Shown here: positions 46,458-56,785 of the stretch, in pieces
Layout of the letters: every line of letters begins with the position of its first letter
Position numbering within the stretch: position 1 is the stretch's first letter
Origin: Nosema muscidifuracis
Lineage: Eukaryota > Microsporidia > Nosematidae
NCBI GenBank assembly: GCA_028335825.1
Contig: JAIOKI010000006.1
Span: 124,001 to 188,000 of the forward strand
DNA: 64,000 nucleotides
Direction of reading: 5' to 3'
Program-made: the position numbers and the translations under genes
Notes under the pieces: generated by a model
The model's input: only the letters and a program-made list of their open reading frames with translations
The model's database searches: none
What the model was told of the DNA's origin: nothing

Positions 46458-49082
46458 ATGGATATCTTAAAAAAATATAACGAGATAAAATCAAATTTAT
46501 ATAAGAACACTGACTTAATATACAATCAAGAAATGTCTACATTATCAGATTTATTAAAAATTAATGACATATCTTTAATTAATATACATAATAAGAATGA
46601 AATAATAAGTGAATATGAATTTAAATTAGAAGTACTTAATATAATAGAAACTCTTATAGATAATGGTCTTTTAATAAAAGATAAAACTTTATTGAATACT
46701 ATTGGAGATTTAGTAATTAAAGATGTACCTGAAATTAATGTAGACTTCTGTCTTATATTAGAAGACTTATCGAAAAATGTTTGGTTAAAATGTATTAAAA
46801 TATTGTTCTATTGTGGGAATATTGAAGATTTACCACAGATTACTGCTTATATGAGTAAACAGGATATACCAGATATTAGAAATATAAGTTTAGCAATGAT
46901 ATTTAATTTTAAAGAATTTAGATCGTACGATTTAGAAAATTTGAGTCTTTTCTCGTCATTATCTGTCTTATATGATGTAGTAAAAATTTATAAAAATGAG
47001 TTAATTCCAGAAATCAAAGGGAAAATTTTGATAAATTTATATAACAGACTTTCTGAAGATAAATTTGAGAATTCTGAAAATAACAAATTTTTAGAAAAAA
47101 TAATGAAAAGTCAAAATTATCTATTTAAAAATTCTAATGTTAAAATGACTTTAAGAGATTTAAAATTCTCTCGATTGATTTTTTATGAAATTAATTTTTT
47201 ACCATTTTATGGATTAATTAGAGTACCTTATAATGGAACATTTTCTAATGATTATATGATGCATATGTATTCACTTATTGTGGATGAAAAAAGTGCTTTT
47301 TTAGTATTTGATATATTAAGAGCACATGAAGTTATTATAGATATGCATGATGGTATAAACAAATTATTAATTAATAAACTTGATCAGAATCAACCAGTAG
47401 ATCCAAGAGATGAAGATTATTTATTCTTTTTAATGGAAGTTGTAGTTAAAATATTAAAATTTAGTAAAAATAATCAGATAATTAAAATTACTTTTATGAT
47501 GTTCTGTGATATACTAATGAAATATGTCGTAGAAGATGCTAGTAAGGAAGCTAAAGGAGTTATTTATGAATTTTTATCTTTTTATTGTGAAGATAGAGAG
47601 ACATTTTTAAATATTATAGAATTCTTTAAATCTAAGACATTTTTTACAAAAGACAATCTTGTACAAGTTTTTGATGAAGATATGAAATCTAAAAAATATT
47701 TGGTAATGGGAAGATTACTTAAATTTTTATACAATATTGATCCTCAACTTTCTATAGAAATGTCTGTTTACGCTTTACGAAGTGAAGATGTAGAAACCGT
47801 TAAAAGTTGTTTTGAAGTTTTCGAAAATGTTGATTACGATATTTCATCTCATCTTATGCTTAATTCTAATCATATTCGTCGTACAATTCTTAAATCAAGA
47901 GATTTAATTAATATTTTAATTAATTATCAAATATCAAAGATAATGCCTTTAGAAGATGTTTTACTTATCAATGTGATTATGTCAAAAGATAACACTAAAT
48001 TCTTTGAATATGCTCGTCTTTTTAAAGATTTCGGTAAGTATATGAATGATAAATTTTTAGAAAGATTAATTAATAATTTAGAAGATGGACTTGATTTTTT
48101 AGAAACAAGAATGACTTCAAATACAGTTAAATTTATTAAGAATAATGAGAAATGGTTCAATTTATTTTTAGATAATAATAGAATGTATTATCCTATTATA
48201 TTTAAGATATATGAAAAGATGCTTAATATTGACAGGAATATTGAAATGAGTTTTGAAGATGGATTTTTATTATTAGAAGTACCTGAATCTTCTATTTTTA
48301 AAATATTAAGTAAAAAGATAATTTTTAATGTTAATAAGAATAATTCTAAGTATATTACTAATAAAGAATATAAAATGAATGAAGAAGTTTTAGAAAGTTA
48401 TATAATATATCTTAAGAGTAGATTATTTGTAGGAGATAATATTGAATCACTCATCAAATATTTAATTACTGATTATGAAAATATTGATGATATATTAGGT
48501 TATTTTAAAATTGTGACAGGTATTAATTTAGATACTAAAAATGAGTCAGTTTTATGCAATTATGATAAAATTGAAACATCATCTTTTATTAACAAATATT
48601 ACAAAGTTTCTGATTTTGAAAAAATCTTTTTATTTTTACAAGTAGAAGATAATATAAATAGAGAAGATGAAATTCAAATATTAAGAATAGTCAAAGATGA
48701 AGTAACTCGTATAAGTCTTTTACAAAATAAAAAAAGAGAAGATATAATAATTTATAAGCAGTGTATGCTTCTCCTACTTAAACTTAATAATATTGATTCT
48801 ATTGTTCGTTTAATAGATGATTATGAAGATTCAGATCTTCTTTTAAAAATTAATATAAGAAATTTAATGACAGGTGGATTATTTTTTAATACTAAATGTG
48901 TAATGAAAGGAAAGAAGAATCTTCAGATTAATGCTATATACTTGTTATATTTTAATAATGTATGGGATATTAATTTATTAAGGAATTGGATTAGTGGATT
49001 GTATAAAGAATGTAGAGATAGTGATGATTTAAAATATTTAGTGAATGATATCAATAAGAAACATGATATAGAAATATATTAA
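46458..49082 (+). CDS. Large alpha-solenoid protein, 874 aa, unknown family
   Basis: The longest gene in the window. The whole chain is made of amphipathic helix pairs of HEAT/ARM-like length, with no catalytic motif, signal peptide or membrane segment. The C-terminus has a distinctive block MTGGLFFNTKCVMKGKK (about residues 813-829). The helical pattern would suit a karyopherin, nucleoporin, condensin-type or coat scaffold, but I cannot choose one from motif alone. The ATG is preceded by TTACCCTTATAA, so the start is well supported. Confidence 0.85.
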   Translation: MDILKKYNEIKSNLYKNTDLIYNQEMSTLSDLLKINDISLINIHNKNEIISEYEFKLEVLNIIETLIDNGLLIKDKTLLNTIGDLVIKDVPEINVDFCLILEDLSKNVWLKCIKILFYCGNIEDLPQITAYMSKQDIPDIRNISLAMIFNFKEFRSYDLENLSLFSSLSVLYDVVKIYKNELIPEIKGKILINLYNRLSEDKFENSENNKFLEKIMKSQNYLFKNSNVKMTLRDLKFSRLIFYEINFLPFYGLIRVPYNGTFSNDYMMHMYSLIVDEKSAFLVFDILRAHEVIIDMHDGINKLLINKLDQNQPVDPRDEDYLFFLMEVVVKILKFSKNNQIIKITFMMFCDILMKYVVEDASKEAKGVIYEFLSFYCEDRETFLNIIEFFKSKTFFTKDNLVQVFDEDMKSKKYLVMGRLLKFLYNIDPQLSIEMSVYALRSEDVETVKSCFEVFENVDYDISSHLMLNSNHIRRTILKSRDLINILINYQISKIMPLEDVLLINVIMSKDNTKFFEYARLFKDFGKYMNDKFLERLINNLEDGLDFLETRMTSNTVKFIKNNEKWFNLFLDNNRMYYPIIFKIYEKMLNIDRNIEMSFEDGFLLLEVPESSIFKILSKKIIFNVNKNNSKYITNKEYKMNEEVLESYIIYLKSRLFVGDNIESLIKYLITDYENIDDILGYFKIVTGINLDTKNESVLCNYDKIETSSFINKYYKVSDFEKIFLFLQVEDNINREDEIQILRIVKDEVTRISLLQNKKREDIIIYKQCMLLLLKLNNIDSIVRLIDDYEDSDLLLKINIRNLMTGGLFFNTKCVMKGKKNLQINAIYLLYFNNVWDINLLRNWISGLYKECRDSDDLKYLVNDINKKHDIEIY

Positions 49083-49752
49083 AGAGAAGATAATAAATAA
49101 TATTATATGAAGATATTTTAATGTAATATTTTTTAATGTAAATTTTCTAATATAAAATTTTCTAATATAAAATTCTCTAATATAAGATTTATAAATATAA
49201 TATTTTTCAACATAAGATTTTTTAATGTAGTAGTTATTATTTTATATATTATAAATTAATCATTATAATATTTTTTAATATAATATTTTTAAATATAATA
49301 TTTTCTAATGTAGTAGTTATTATTTTATATATTATAAATTAATCATTATAATATTTTTTAATATAATATTTTTATTTAATATAAAATTTTTGAAAAAAAT
49401 ATCATTTATTATTTTATATATAATAAATTATTTAATATAACATTTCTAATAAAATATGCTAACATTTGTAATGCAATATGTAATTTATTATTTTAATATA
49501 CAATATATTTATATAAATAATTTTTTAAATTACGTATTTAAATAAATTAATTACACAGAATATTTTATTTAATATATATAAATTACTTTTATATAAATAA
49601 AACATTATAAATCTATTTTAATGAAGATGAATATTTTTGATGTAATCATTTTAAAAATTTGTTTTTAATTTATTTTAAAAAATTTATATAAACGAATTTT
49701 AATTTAATTTTAAGTGGATTTTTTGTATAAAATATACTAATTACCCTTCAAC
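49083..49752. repeat. Repeats upstream of the secreted-protein cluster, including a 68-bp exact duplication
   Basis: Copies at 49223-49290 and 49306-49373 are identical over about 68 bases (83-bp period), beginning TAATGTAGTAGTTATTATTT. Shorter units with TAATATAAAATTTTCTAA precede them. Exact identity points to a recent duplication. Confidence 0.8.
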
Positions 49753-50247
49753 ATGATATTTAATATTTACATTTTATTAGTAATATCGACTAAAGAAAAT
49801 GATAATAAAGTAGTAGCAGAGAGGGAAAATAATCCAAGTACATCAAATAATTCGTATCAAACAGCATCATCAATAGGTAAAAAAATAACTGGATTAGAAC
49901 GAATAAATGAAGATAAGAATATTTATAGTAATATAGATGATTATAGTAAGACTAATACTAATGAAACTCCTCTTTTAAAAATAAATAAAAGTGTATCAGA
50001 TTATCTCGAATACAATTTGAACAGCTCAGATACATTTAATCAAAAAAATAAGTATTATGAAAAATCTAAATCTAGTCATAATTTAAATGAAGATGAAAAT
50101 TATTATGAAACTATAAATTATACTTCTACTAAAGACAAAAATACATTTGAACTTAGGAATGATGATATTGAATATGAAGAAGATAGTTTTTGTACAAGTG
50201 CTACTTTAAATTGCTGTTATCTTATTTTTTATCCATTTGGTCCCTAA
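49753..50247 (+). CDS. Small secreted protein family A, copy 1 (164 aa)
   Basis: N-terminal signal (MIFNIYILLVISTKEN), then a long polar Asn/Ser/Asp/Glu/Lys-rich stretch with several Tyr, ending in a Cys-containing hydrophobic tail: EEDSFCTSATLNCCYLIFYPFGP. Copy 2 at 51734 shares the first 17 and last 22 residues almost position by position while the middle has diverged. The short hydrophobic C-terminus suggests membrane attachment by lipidation or a GPI-like signal, which is inference. TTACCC lies before the ATG. It is followed 102 bp later by family B copy 1. Confidence 0.8.
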   Translation: MIFNIYILLVISTKENDNKVVAERENNPSTSNNSYQTASSIGKKITGLERINEDKNIYSNIDDYSKTNTNETPLLKINKSVSDYLEYNLNSSDTFNQKNKYYEKSKSSHNLNEDENYYETINYTSTKDKNTFELRNDDIEYEEDSFCTSATLNCCYLIFYPFGP

Positions 50248-50349
50248 ATAAAAATCTTGTCTTACTTTAAATAGTATTTTAATTTTTAATTGTATTTATT
50301 TATTAATTAATTTCGACTAATATAAAATTATATTTCTATCCCCCATAAA

Positions 50350-50718
50350 ATGATACTATTAATAAATTTGATACTTGCTGCATCTCTAAATAATAATTCA
50401 TACTTAGAGACTGTTTTAGTACACAAGCAATATAATGAAAGTATAGAAGAAATAGATGTTAATGAGACTATAGATTTTGATATGGCTTCTCAAAATGATT
50501 TACTCATAAAAAGAAGACCGTTGTATGACGTAGAGACAGTAAATAATATTGAAATTTTGGAAGAAATAAATGAAGAAAGAATAGAAGAAAGTATAGAAGA
50601 AAGTATAGAAGAAGAGGTTACAAGATATGATACATATTTTAAATGTATACTATTTGTTGCTGTAGTAGCTTTTATATCTATTTGCTTATATTATTTATAT
50701 AAAATAAAATATTTTTAA
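50350..50718 (+). CDS. Small membrane protein family B, copy 1 (122 aa)
   Basis: Signal peptide MILLINLILAASLNNN, an acidic ectodomain with an IEESIEESIEE repeat near residues 80-93, then one membrane helix (CILFVAVVAFISICLYYLY) and a five-residue basic tail. Copy 2 at 52340 shares the leader, the LET...VH+Q motif, VDFDMAS.NDLLI and the DTY.K tail before the helix. It looks like a type I surface protein. CCCCC precedes the ATG closely. No known family recognised. Confidence 0.8.
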   Translation: MILLINLILAASLNNNSYLETVLVHKQYNESIEEIDVNETIDFDMASQNDLLIKRRPLYDVETVNNIEILEEINEERIEESIEESIEEEVTRYDTYFKCILFVAVVAFISICLYYLYKIKYF

Positions 50719-51733
50719 TTTATCAGTATATTTTGATTCTTATATTGATTTTTAAAATAATGTGATTGTTTAATTAATTTTAATAGTATGACATATTTCT
50801 TATGAATTACTATTATCTTAGTTAAGTATTAAGAGAAACAACTAACGATGTGTTGTGAGTCATTCACTTTTGTTAATATATTATGAAATATTTCATCAAT
50901 ATGTAGTGTTGTAAGTAGAATAGTTGCCGGAATTTAAGTAGTTCTCTAGCATGCTTTCTTTTATAATATAATATTTGTAGATTAATTGTTTATTGTTCCA
51001 TTCCGAGTATTTTTGTATATGATCATCTAAAATCCAGTGTTGGATAACATTTTTATCAATTCATCATTCTTCTTTTGATAAAATTTATTGATAAAAATGA
51101 ATTTAAGAACTAACTAAATATTTTCTGTTATTACAACGGAATTTTATTATTATGACTTTATAATAAATTAATAAATGTTGATTTTAAGATTTATATATGT
51201 GTATATTCATTTTTAAATAAATACAAAACTTATTAAACAATATTTCATATGTTTATAATAGAAAATTTGATTTTAAATTCAAGTAGTGTTTATGTGAAGA
51301 TGTAATAATATTATCATTAAATACTGTTAAAAATATATTCATTTTTTGATGCCATATACCTAATCGGGAAAATAATATCTTGTTCGAATATATAAATTTT
51401 TAAAATGAGAGAAAATTATGTCATCATTAGTCATAAAAAAGATTTTTATGAAATTTTATAAAAATATTTCAAATAAACTTTGTTTTTTTCTTATATGAAT
51501 TTATATTCGATATTTTATTTTACAAAAAAATTTGAATTTATTTTGAAACGATTCTAGTGTCATTCTCTAATGAAAAAAATAATTAATTTTTTATATTTTG
51601 TATAAAAAGAAAAACAAAATATAGAACACTTAATAAAATATTATGTTTGTTATTAGCTGTTTTATAACTATTATAAATAATCATTAATTTTTTTTAATTA
51701 GATCAGTTAAAAAATAGTTAATTACCCTTCTTA
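50719..51733. other. 1-kb spacer between module copies
   Basis: No ORF. Composition is less AT-extreme than most spacers (for example GTTGCCGGAATTTAAG near 50925), with no tandem repeats. It may hold decayed sequence or regulatory DNA of the duplicated module; it shows no obvious match to the spacer at 52664-53898. Confidence 0.4.
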
Positions 51734-52234
51734 ATGATATTTAGTGTTTACATTTTATTAGTATTATCAACTAAAGAAAATAATTTTAGAGTAAAAAATT
51801 TAAGAAGAATGTTTGAAAATAATCCAAGTATATCTAATATTTCACATCACATAGAATCATCATCTGAAGATATTATCATGTCAGAACAAATAAAAGTAGA
51901 TGTACATAATTCATCTAATTTAGAAAATGATGAAAAGATTGTAACTCAAAGTGAATCAGTGTTTCAAGTAGAAGATAAGAATAATGCTATAAATTCCGAG
52001 CCTAAAAATAAGCTTTTTATAAATTCTGATATTAAACATGATACAATAATATCAATTGATTCCAATGAAAATCCAAATGAAAACGAAGAAGTTATAACAT
52101 CAGAATCTACTTTTTTAAAAAATACTCATGAATCCAGGAATATTAGTAATAATAAGACCAGGAAAGAAGATAGTTTATGTACAAGTATTTTTTTGGGATG
52201 TTGTGGTTGTTTGGCTTTAATTTTTGGTCCTTAA
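51734..52234 (+). CDS. Small secreted protein family A, copy 2 (166 aa)
   Basis: Paralogue of the gene at 49753-50247. The leader MIFSVYILLVLSTKENN, the NNPS.S..S motif near residue 33 and the tail KEDSLCTSIFLGCCGCLALIFGP are conserved, whereas the central 110 residues align poorly apart from short Asn/Ser/Glu segments. Rapid change of the middle with fixed ends is typical of exposed parasite proteins under diversifying pressure. The upstream TTACCCTTC is nearly identical to that of copy 1 (TTACCCTTC). Confidence 0.8.
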   Translation: MIFSVYILLVLSTKENNFRVKNLRRMFENNPSISNISHHIESSSEDIIMSEQIKVDVHNSSNLENDEKIVTQSESVFQVEDKNNAINSEPKNKLFINSDIKHDTIISIDSNENPNENEEVITSESTFLKNTHESRNISNNKTRKEDSLCTSIFLGCCGCLALIFGP

Positions 52235-52339
52235 ATAAAATTTCTTAACCTATTTTTAAGAATAATCTTAATTTTTAATTTATATAAGCCTACTATTTAT
52301 TTTATTTTTGATTAAATAATTTTTTATATCCCTAATAAA

Positions 52340-52663
52340 ATGATACTGTTAATAAATTTGATATTTGCTACATCTCTAAATAATAATTCACAATTAGAGA
52401 CTATTACAGTACACAGACAACATGATGAAAATTTAGAAACAGTAGATTTTGATATGGCATCCCCAAATGATCTACTTATAAATAAAGGATCGTCGTGCGA
52501 CGTAGAAATAATTAATAATATAGAAATGTCGGAAGAAGCAACTGAAGATAGTATGGAAGAAGATGATACATTCTGTGATACATATTTAAAATATAGTACA
52601 ATATTTATTTGCGTAGTAACTCTGATAAGTGTTTGTGGTTTAACATTTTTTTCATATATTTAG
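52340..52663 (+). CDS. Small membrane protein family B, copy 2 (107 aa)
   Basis: Paralogue of 50350-50718: MILLINLIFATSLNNNSQLET against MILLINLILAASLNNNSYLET, then VDFDMASPNDLLI and YDVE/CDVE..NNIE. The acidic repeat is shorter here. The membrane helix (YSTIFICVVTLISVCGLTFF) ends the protein with only a Ser-Tyr-Ile tail. The spacing from family A copy 2 is 105 bp, nearly the same as in copy 1, so the two genes were duplicated as a unit. Confidence 0.8.
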   Translation: MILLINLIFATSLNNNSQLETITVHRQHDENLETVDFDMASPNDLLINKGSSCDVEIINNIEMSEEATEDSMEEDDTFCDTYLKYSTIFICVVTLISVCGLTFFSYI

Positions 52664-53898
52664 AAAAATAAAAGTTATTTAATTTAAGAGTGAAATTATT
52701 AGCTAATTTTAAGTTTAACAATAAAAGATAACGATGTTTGTAAAGTAAATTTACAAAAATTGTCAAAATTGTACCAATCTACGCTGGAGCTGATGCTCGT
52801 TGCTTTGATAATTTTTGAGTATTTTGAATTATTAAAGGTATTTTCTTATTGTCAAAATTGTAATGTCCATTCTTCTATCGCTACTATAATATTAAATAAT
52901 CTAATAATATATTTAAAATGACATAATATTAACATAATCTTTAAATATATTTTATTGATTTTTTACTAATTTTGTTTTTAATCATCAATTATTGAGCTGT
53001 TTAATAAAATATATTATAATTATTTGTGAAGAGCTTTCTGTTTATATTTATATTGTAATCTTTACTTATTCTAAATAAATTATAAGTTGTAAATATTTTT
53101 TAAACTGAGTCGTGTCCTTAATTACATGTTGAGCTAAGATTTTAAATTGATTTTTTAGCTCTTATTAATTCTTAAACTACTATGATATTTTTCTCACAAT
53201 AAGATCTTTAACAATTTTGGTATAAAAAATTTATATGTCAAATAATTGTTGGATATTGCAATTCTTTAAATTGGTCTCATCTTTGCTTTAAATTAATCAT
53301 TATGTATTTTTTAATTTGATACTAAACTTCTAAAATAAATTTTATTCTTTGATTATAGCTTAAATATTATTCATTTGTAAATAAAATCTATAAAAATATT
53401 GTATAAAGATGTATCTATAATTCTAAAAGAGACTTTAGAAATACTTATCTTGATTTGTAAAGCAATTTCTAAGCACCAAAAAATAGTTAAGAAGGACCTT
53501 TTAAATTGTCAGAATTCTCAAACATAAAATTATTTTCTTCAAAAATGTATCTTTTAATTTCTTATCAATATTGAAAATTACTAAAAAAATGGTAAGTTTA
53601 ATTTATTTTTCTAAGTTATTCAATAAATTATATAACAGTCAAATAATAATAATATTTTCACACAAAATATCTAAAAGCATATATTTAAGTTAAATAAAAT
53701 TTATAAGACGAATTGAATAATCATTAATTTGTTTAAAAATTTAATTGATGAATATTATCTAATTCTTAAATAATAATAAATGTAAAGTAGATCGATAATA
53801 TATTTTCAATACTTAAATTAAATATTTTATAAAATTTATCTATATTGTTTTTTTGATTTATTTTTAATACTTAAATTAAAAAAATTTATCCCTCTTAA
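52664..53898. other. 1.2-kb spacer within the secreted-protein cluster
   Basis: No ORF. A patch at about 52770-52820 with CTACGCTGGAGCTGATGC is unusually GC-rich, and GTCAAAATTGTA occurs three times between 52757 and 52872. Could be a small RNA or relic; not recognised. Confidence 0.4.
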
Positions 53899-54366
53899 AT
53901 GATGCTAGTCCACTTAATTTTTATAATATCAACTATCGTAAATAATATTGAAAATAAGTCTGAAACTATTGAAATGGAAGAAATTATGACTGAAAATTCA
54001 CCATTATTTAAATTAGAAGAAAATGAAGAATCGCCAATATCTATAGTAGAAGAAAATGAAGAATTAAATTCAATTGAAGTAGATAAAATTTCGAATAAAG
54101 ATTCGTCAAAATCTTTAGTAGAAGAAAATAAAGAATTTAATTCAATTGAAGTGGATAAAATTTCGAATAAAGATTCGTCAAAATCTATAGTAGAAGAAAC
54201 AGTTGAACAGGAATCTAGAAAAAAAAAAGATAAAAAACCGACTCCATATAAGTGTTCACTTCCCGCAATGTTATTTATATATTTTTACATTCTAATTTTT
54301 TTTGTCTTTTGTTCTCTCTTGATTATAGTAGCCTTATATTATATAATAAAAAATAATATGGATTGA
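53899..54366 (+). CDS. Small membrane protein with 24-residue internal repeat (155 aa)
   Basis: Signal peptide MMLVHLIFIISTIVNN, an acidic ectodomain with two tandem repeats of 24 residues (49-72 and 73-96) reading VEEN.E.NSIEVDKISNKD, a basic Lys-rich patch and a Cys, then a membrane helix (MLFIYFYILIFFVFCSLLII) near the C-terminus. It has the same layout as family B but only weak similarity (MEEIMTENSPL against VDFDMASPNDLL). The repeat is nearly identical at DNA level (72 bp), so it expanded recently. CCC precedes the ATG. Confidence 0.78.
   Translation: MMLVHLIFIISTIVNNIENKSETIEMEEIMTENSPLFKLEENEESPISIVEENEELNSIEVDKISNKDSSKSLVEENKEFNSIEVDKISNKDSSKSIVEETVEQESRKKKDKKPTPYKCSLPAMLFIYFYILIFFVFCSLLIIVALYYIIKNNMD
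54043..54186 (+). repeat. In-frame 72-bp tandem duplication in the membrane-protein gene
   Basis: Two 72-bp copies sharing TTCAATTGAAGT and GATAAAATTTCGAATAAAG with only a few base changes, keeping the reading frame. Confidence 0.9.
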
Positions 54367-54549
54367 TTATATTTTATACAATAATTTCTTAATTTAAATG
54401 ATCATTTTTTAAAGAATTAATACTTTTTTGAAATAAGAAGTTCATAAAAGCAAAGCTTATCATAAAATGATATGCTTTATTAATTTAAGTATATATTAAA
54501 TATTTATTATAAATGACCCATTCTCGCAATTGTTAGATAACATTTAATT

Positions 54550-55488
54550 CTAATAATTTGGTAAGTTGTCAATGGAATCCTGGGAAACAAACCCAGCAGG
54601 AATAATATCATTTTTATAAATTGTTAAATCTTTATAAGTGTTTTTTATAGTCACATCAGTTACATTAGTAACATACTGAATGTCTTTTTGTACTTTTTTC
54701 TCCTCGGGTATTAAATTAGTGACCATGTAAATAATAGCAGCAGCTATAGAATCAGGACTTTTACCGGCCAAAATGCCCTTCTCCTGAACATTTTGGGAAA
54801 TACTAAAAGCCAAGTTTTGTATTTTAATGTTTAACTTGAGATCAGAACAAAATCTAGCGACGATATCTTTAGTAGACATCACAGTAAGATTTTCTATATG
54901 AGGTGAGATTAATTTAAAACTTCTTCCAATCTCCCTTTTTTGTACAGAAGTAATAATACTTACTTCTTTGAATGTACGAGGACATGATTCTAGTCTACAT
55001 GCTATATAAATACATGCACCTACAACCCCTTCGATATTTTTACCTTTAAGAAGCTTTTTTTCATCGACAATTTTAAAAATATGGCAAGCCCGGTCTATAA
55101 CCGTCTTTGTAATATTAGCTCTCTCACAATAAGCTGTTATTAAATTAATTCCATGTTTAAGAGATCTTTCTGGTCCCCTCATAGCAGTCTTCAATTGTAT
55201 CTTTTGTAGACTATAAGAGGTTGTTCCGGGAACTGAAGAAATCATTGTGTCTAATTGTTCAGTATCTAAAAATGGATTGCTTACACTTCCTGTACGACAT
55301 GGATCAGCTTTATTACTGTCACTGAAGGATCTCCACTCACTGGACTCATCGATGATACGATTTCCAACTACACATACACATCTACCACATACATTGAATC
55401 CACTTCTGTAGTCTTCTATGATATTCTGTGTCTCACCACAGTCTGTACATTTTTGTATGTGGGATTTTATTTTAATAGCAGATGACAT
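54550..55488 (-). CDS. SUA7: Transcription initiation factor TFIIB
   Basis: 312 aa, normal length. The N-terminal zinc ribbon uses C14, C17, C34 and C37 (CTDC...CGRC), followed by the B-reader/linker segment (SSEWRSFSDSN). Two cyclin folds follow, at about 105-200 (GINLITAYCERANIT, CHIFKIVDEKKLLKG, IEGVVGACIYIACR) and 205-300 (AFSISQNVQEKGILAGKSPDSIAAAIIYMV). It bridges TBP-promoter DNA and RNA polymerase II. CCCC lies four bases before the ATG. Confidence 0.97.
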   Translation of the reverse strand: MSSAIKIKSHIQKCTDCGETQNIIEDYRSGFNVCGRCVCVVGNRIIDESSEWRSFSDSNKADPCRTGSVSNPFLDTEQLDTMISSVPGTTSYSLQKIQLKTAMRGPERSLKHGINLITAYCERANITKTVIDRACHIFKIVDEKKLLKGKNIEGVVGACIYIACRLESCPRTFKEVSIITSVQKREIGRSFKLISPHIENLTVMSTKDIVARFCSDLKLNIKIQNLAFSISQNVQEKGILAGKSPDSIAAAIIYMVTNLIPEEKKVQKDIQYVTNVTDVTIKNTYKDLTIYKNDIIPAGFVSQDSIDNLPNY

Positions 55489-55871
55489 GTTTTGGGGTTT
55501 TAAATTTTCTTATTTTTTAAATTTTAATAGAAACAAATAAAAATAAAAAATTGATTTTTCAGTCACCAATTATTAAAAATTGGGTCTCTTTTTTTAAATA
55601 AAAATGTTCAAAAAATGAATTATTGAAAATAAAAAATGTGACCTGTGACTTAGAAAGAACCAATAATAAAACTGAAACTCTAAATAAACAGTAATGAAAC
55701 AATCATAATTAAAAAAGCTATTATAATGATCATTATGTCTAAAAACTCACTTCTAATCATTTGTCATCATTCTTTATTCTTAGTTAGTTTCTAAAACTGG
55801 AGTTTTTATGCTAGAATTTTTTTGTCAGTTAAAAATAATTTCTAGCTATTTTAAATATTAAAATAAATAAT
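55489..55871. other. Intergenic spacer between two minus-strand genes
   Basis: No ORF. A small hairpin, CCAATTATTAAAAATTGG, lies at about 55566. Otherwise featureless. Confidence 0.4.
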
Positions 55872-56360
55872 TTATTTTCTACGGAATACCATACCAGCTC
55901 TAATGTGTCTTCCATTAGATTTAGATCTTTGTCCATGTACTTTCAATCCACAGGCTACTCTGCATAAACGAACATGTCTCATCTTCTTACCTTTTTCCAA
56001 CATCATTCTGTACTCTGCATCTAATCTGGTACTTACTAAATGAACATTTGTACCATCAACAGGGTTCCTGTTATAATTATAAAAACTAAATGGAATTCCT
56101 ACACTACTTGGATCATTAATAGCCTTTTGAATCTTCTCAAGTTCATCATTATTAAGATCACCAGCTCTTCTTAAAACATCAATACCAGTTCTTTTGCAAA
56201 TAGCATTAGCCATTCTTTTTCCTATACCAGTAATAGCAGTCAAAGCATGTGCTATTCTTTTGGTACCATCTACGTTTGTATTGAAAATACGAATGATATG
56301 TTGTAATTCCTGAGGATCACTTGTGTACTGTCTAACTTCATTTTCAGTTGATGCAGCCAT
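55872..56360 (-). CDS. RPS18: 40S ribosomal protein S18 (uS13)
   Basis: 162 aa with the full uS13 pattern: [38 protein letters not shown] (helix-two-turn-helix), [29 protein letters not shown] and the C-terminal [15 protein letters not shown] with a basic tail. The protein contacts the P-site tRNA from the small-subunit head. TTACCCATAAA lies before the ATG, and the start matches the family. Confidence 0.97.
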   Translation of the reverse strand: MAASTENEVRQYTSDPQELQHIIRIFNTNVDGTKRIAHALTAITGIGKRMANAICKRTGIDVLRRAGDLNNDELEKIQKAINDPSSVGIPFSFYNYNRNPVDGTNVHLVSTRLDAEYRMMLEKGKKMRHVRLCRVACGLKVHGQRSKSNGRHIRAGMVFRRK

Positions 56361-56562
56361 TTTATGGGTAAAATTTTTTAAAAAAAAATAAAATTGAAGA
56401 AACGACTAAAAGACTGTTTAAAAATGAAAAAAATTTATACTTGATTGATGGCCTATAATATTTAAATTTAATACGAAAAAAATAAATCAAGTCTAAGTTA
56501 ATTTTAGAGGGTGTTAAAATTTAGAAATTATTTTTTAAATATTTTTTTTGATGCCCTTATTA

Positions 56563-56784
56563 ATGGCTTCAAAATTGAAAAAATCTTGGAAAGATGAAAA
56601 GAAAAAGAGCAAGACAGCTATCTTCAGTTTAGAAAAACAAAAAGAAATGAAACAGGATAGATTAAAGAAAGCAAAAGCATTAAGAGAGAAAATCAAAGGA
56701 TTAAAAGAAAAGAAGAAACAGTATCATCTTGATTTAGCCAGACAGAAGGCTGAAAAGATGGAAGCTGATAAATTATTAAACTGA
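56563..56784 (+). CDS. Small Lys-rich helical protein, possibly Cgr1-like rRNA-processing factor
   Basis: The start is placed at the ATG at 56563, which follows CCC; the upstream in-frame ATG at 56551 overlaps that CCC and gives an unusual N-terminus. The 73-aa chain is a single basic helix with a Trp near the start ([11 protein letters not shown]) and Lys/Glu/Arg-rich heptads. The composition and the FSLEKQK...[14 protein letters not shown] pattern resemble Cgr1-type 60S biogenesis factors, but such sequences are low in information. It ends one base before the convergent WD-like gene's stop. Confidence 0.5.
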   Translation: MASKLKKSWKDEKKKSKTAIFSLEKQKEMKQDRLKKAKALREKIKGLKEKKKQYHLDLARQKAEKMEADKLLN

Positions 56785-56785
56785 T

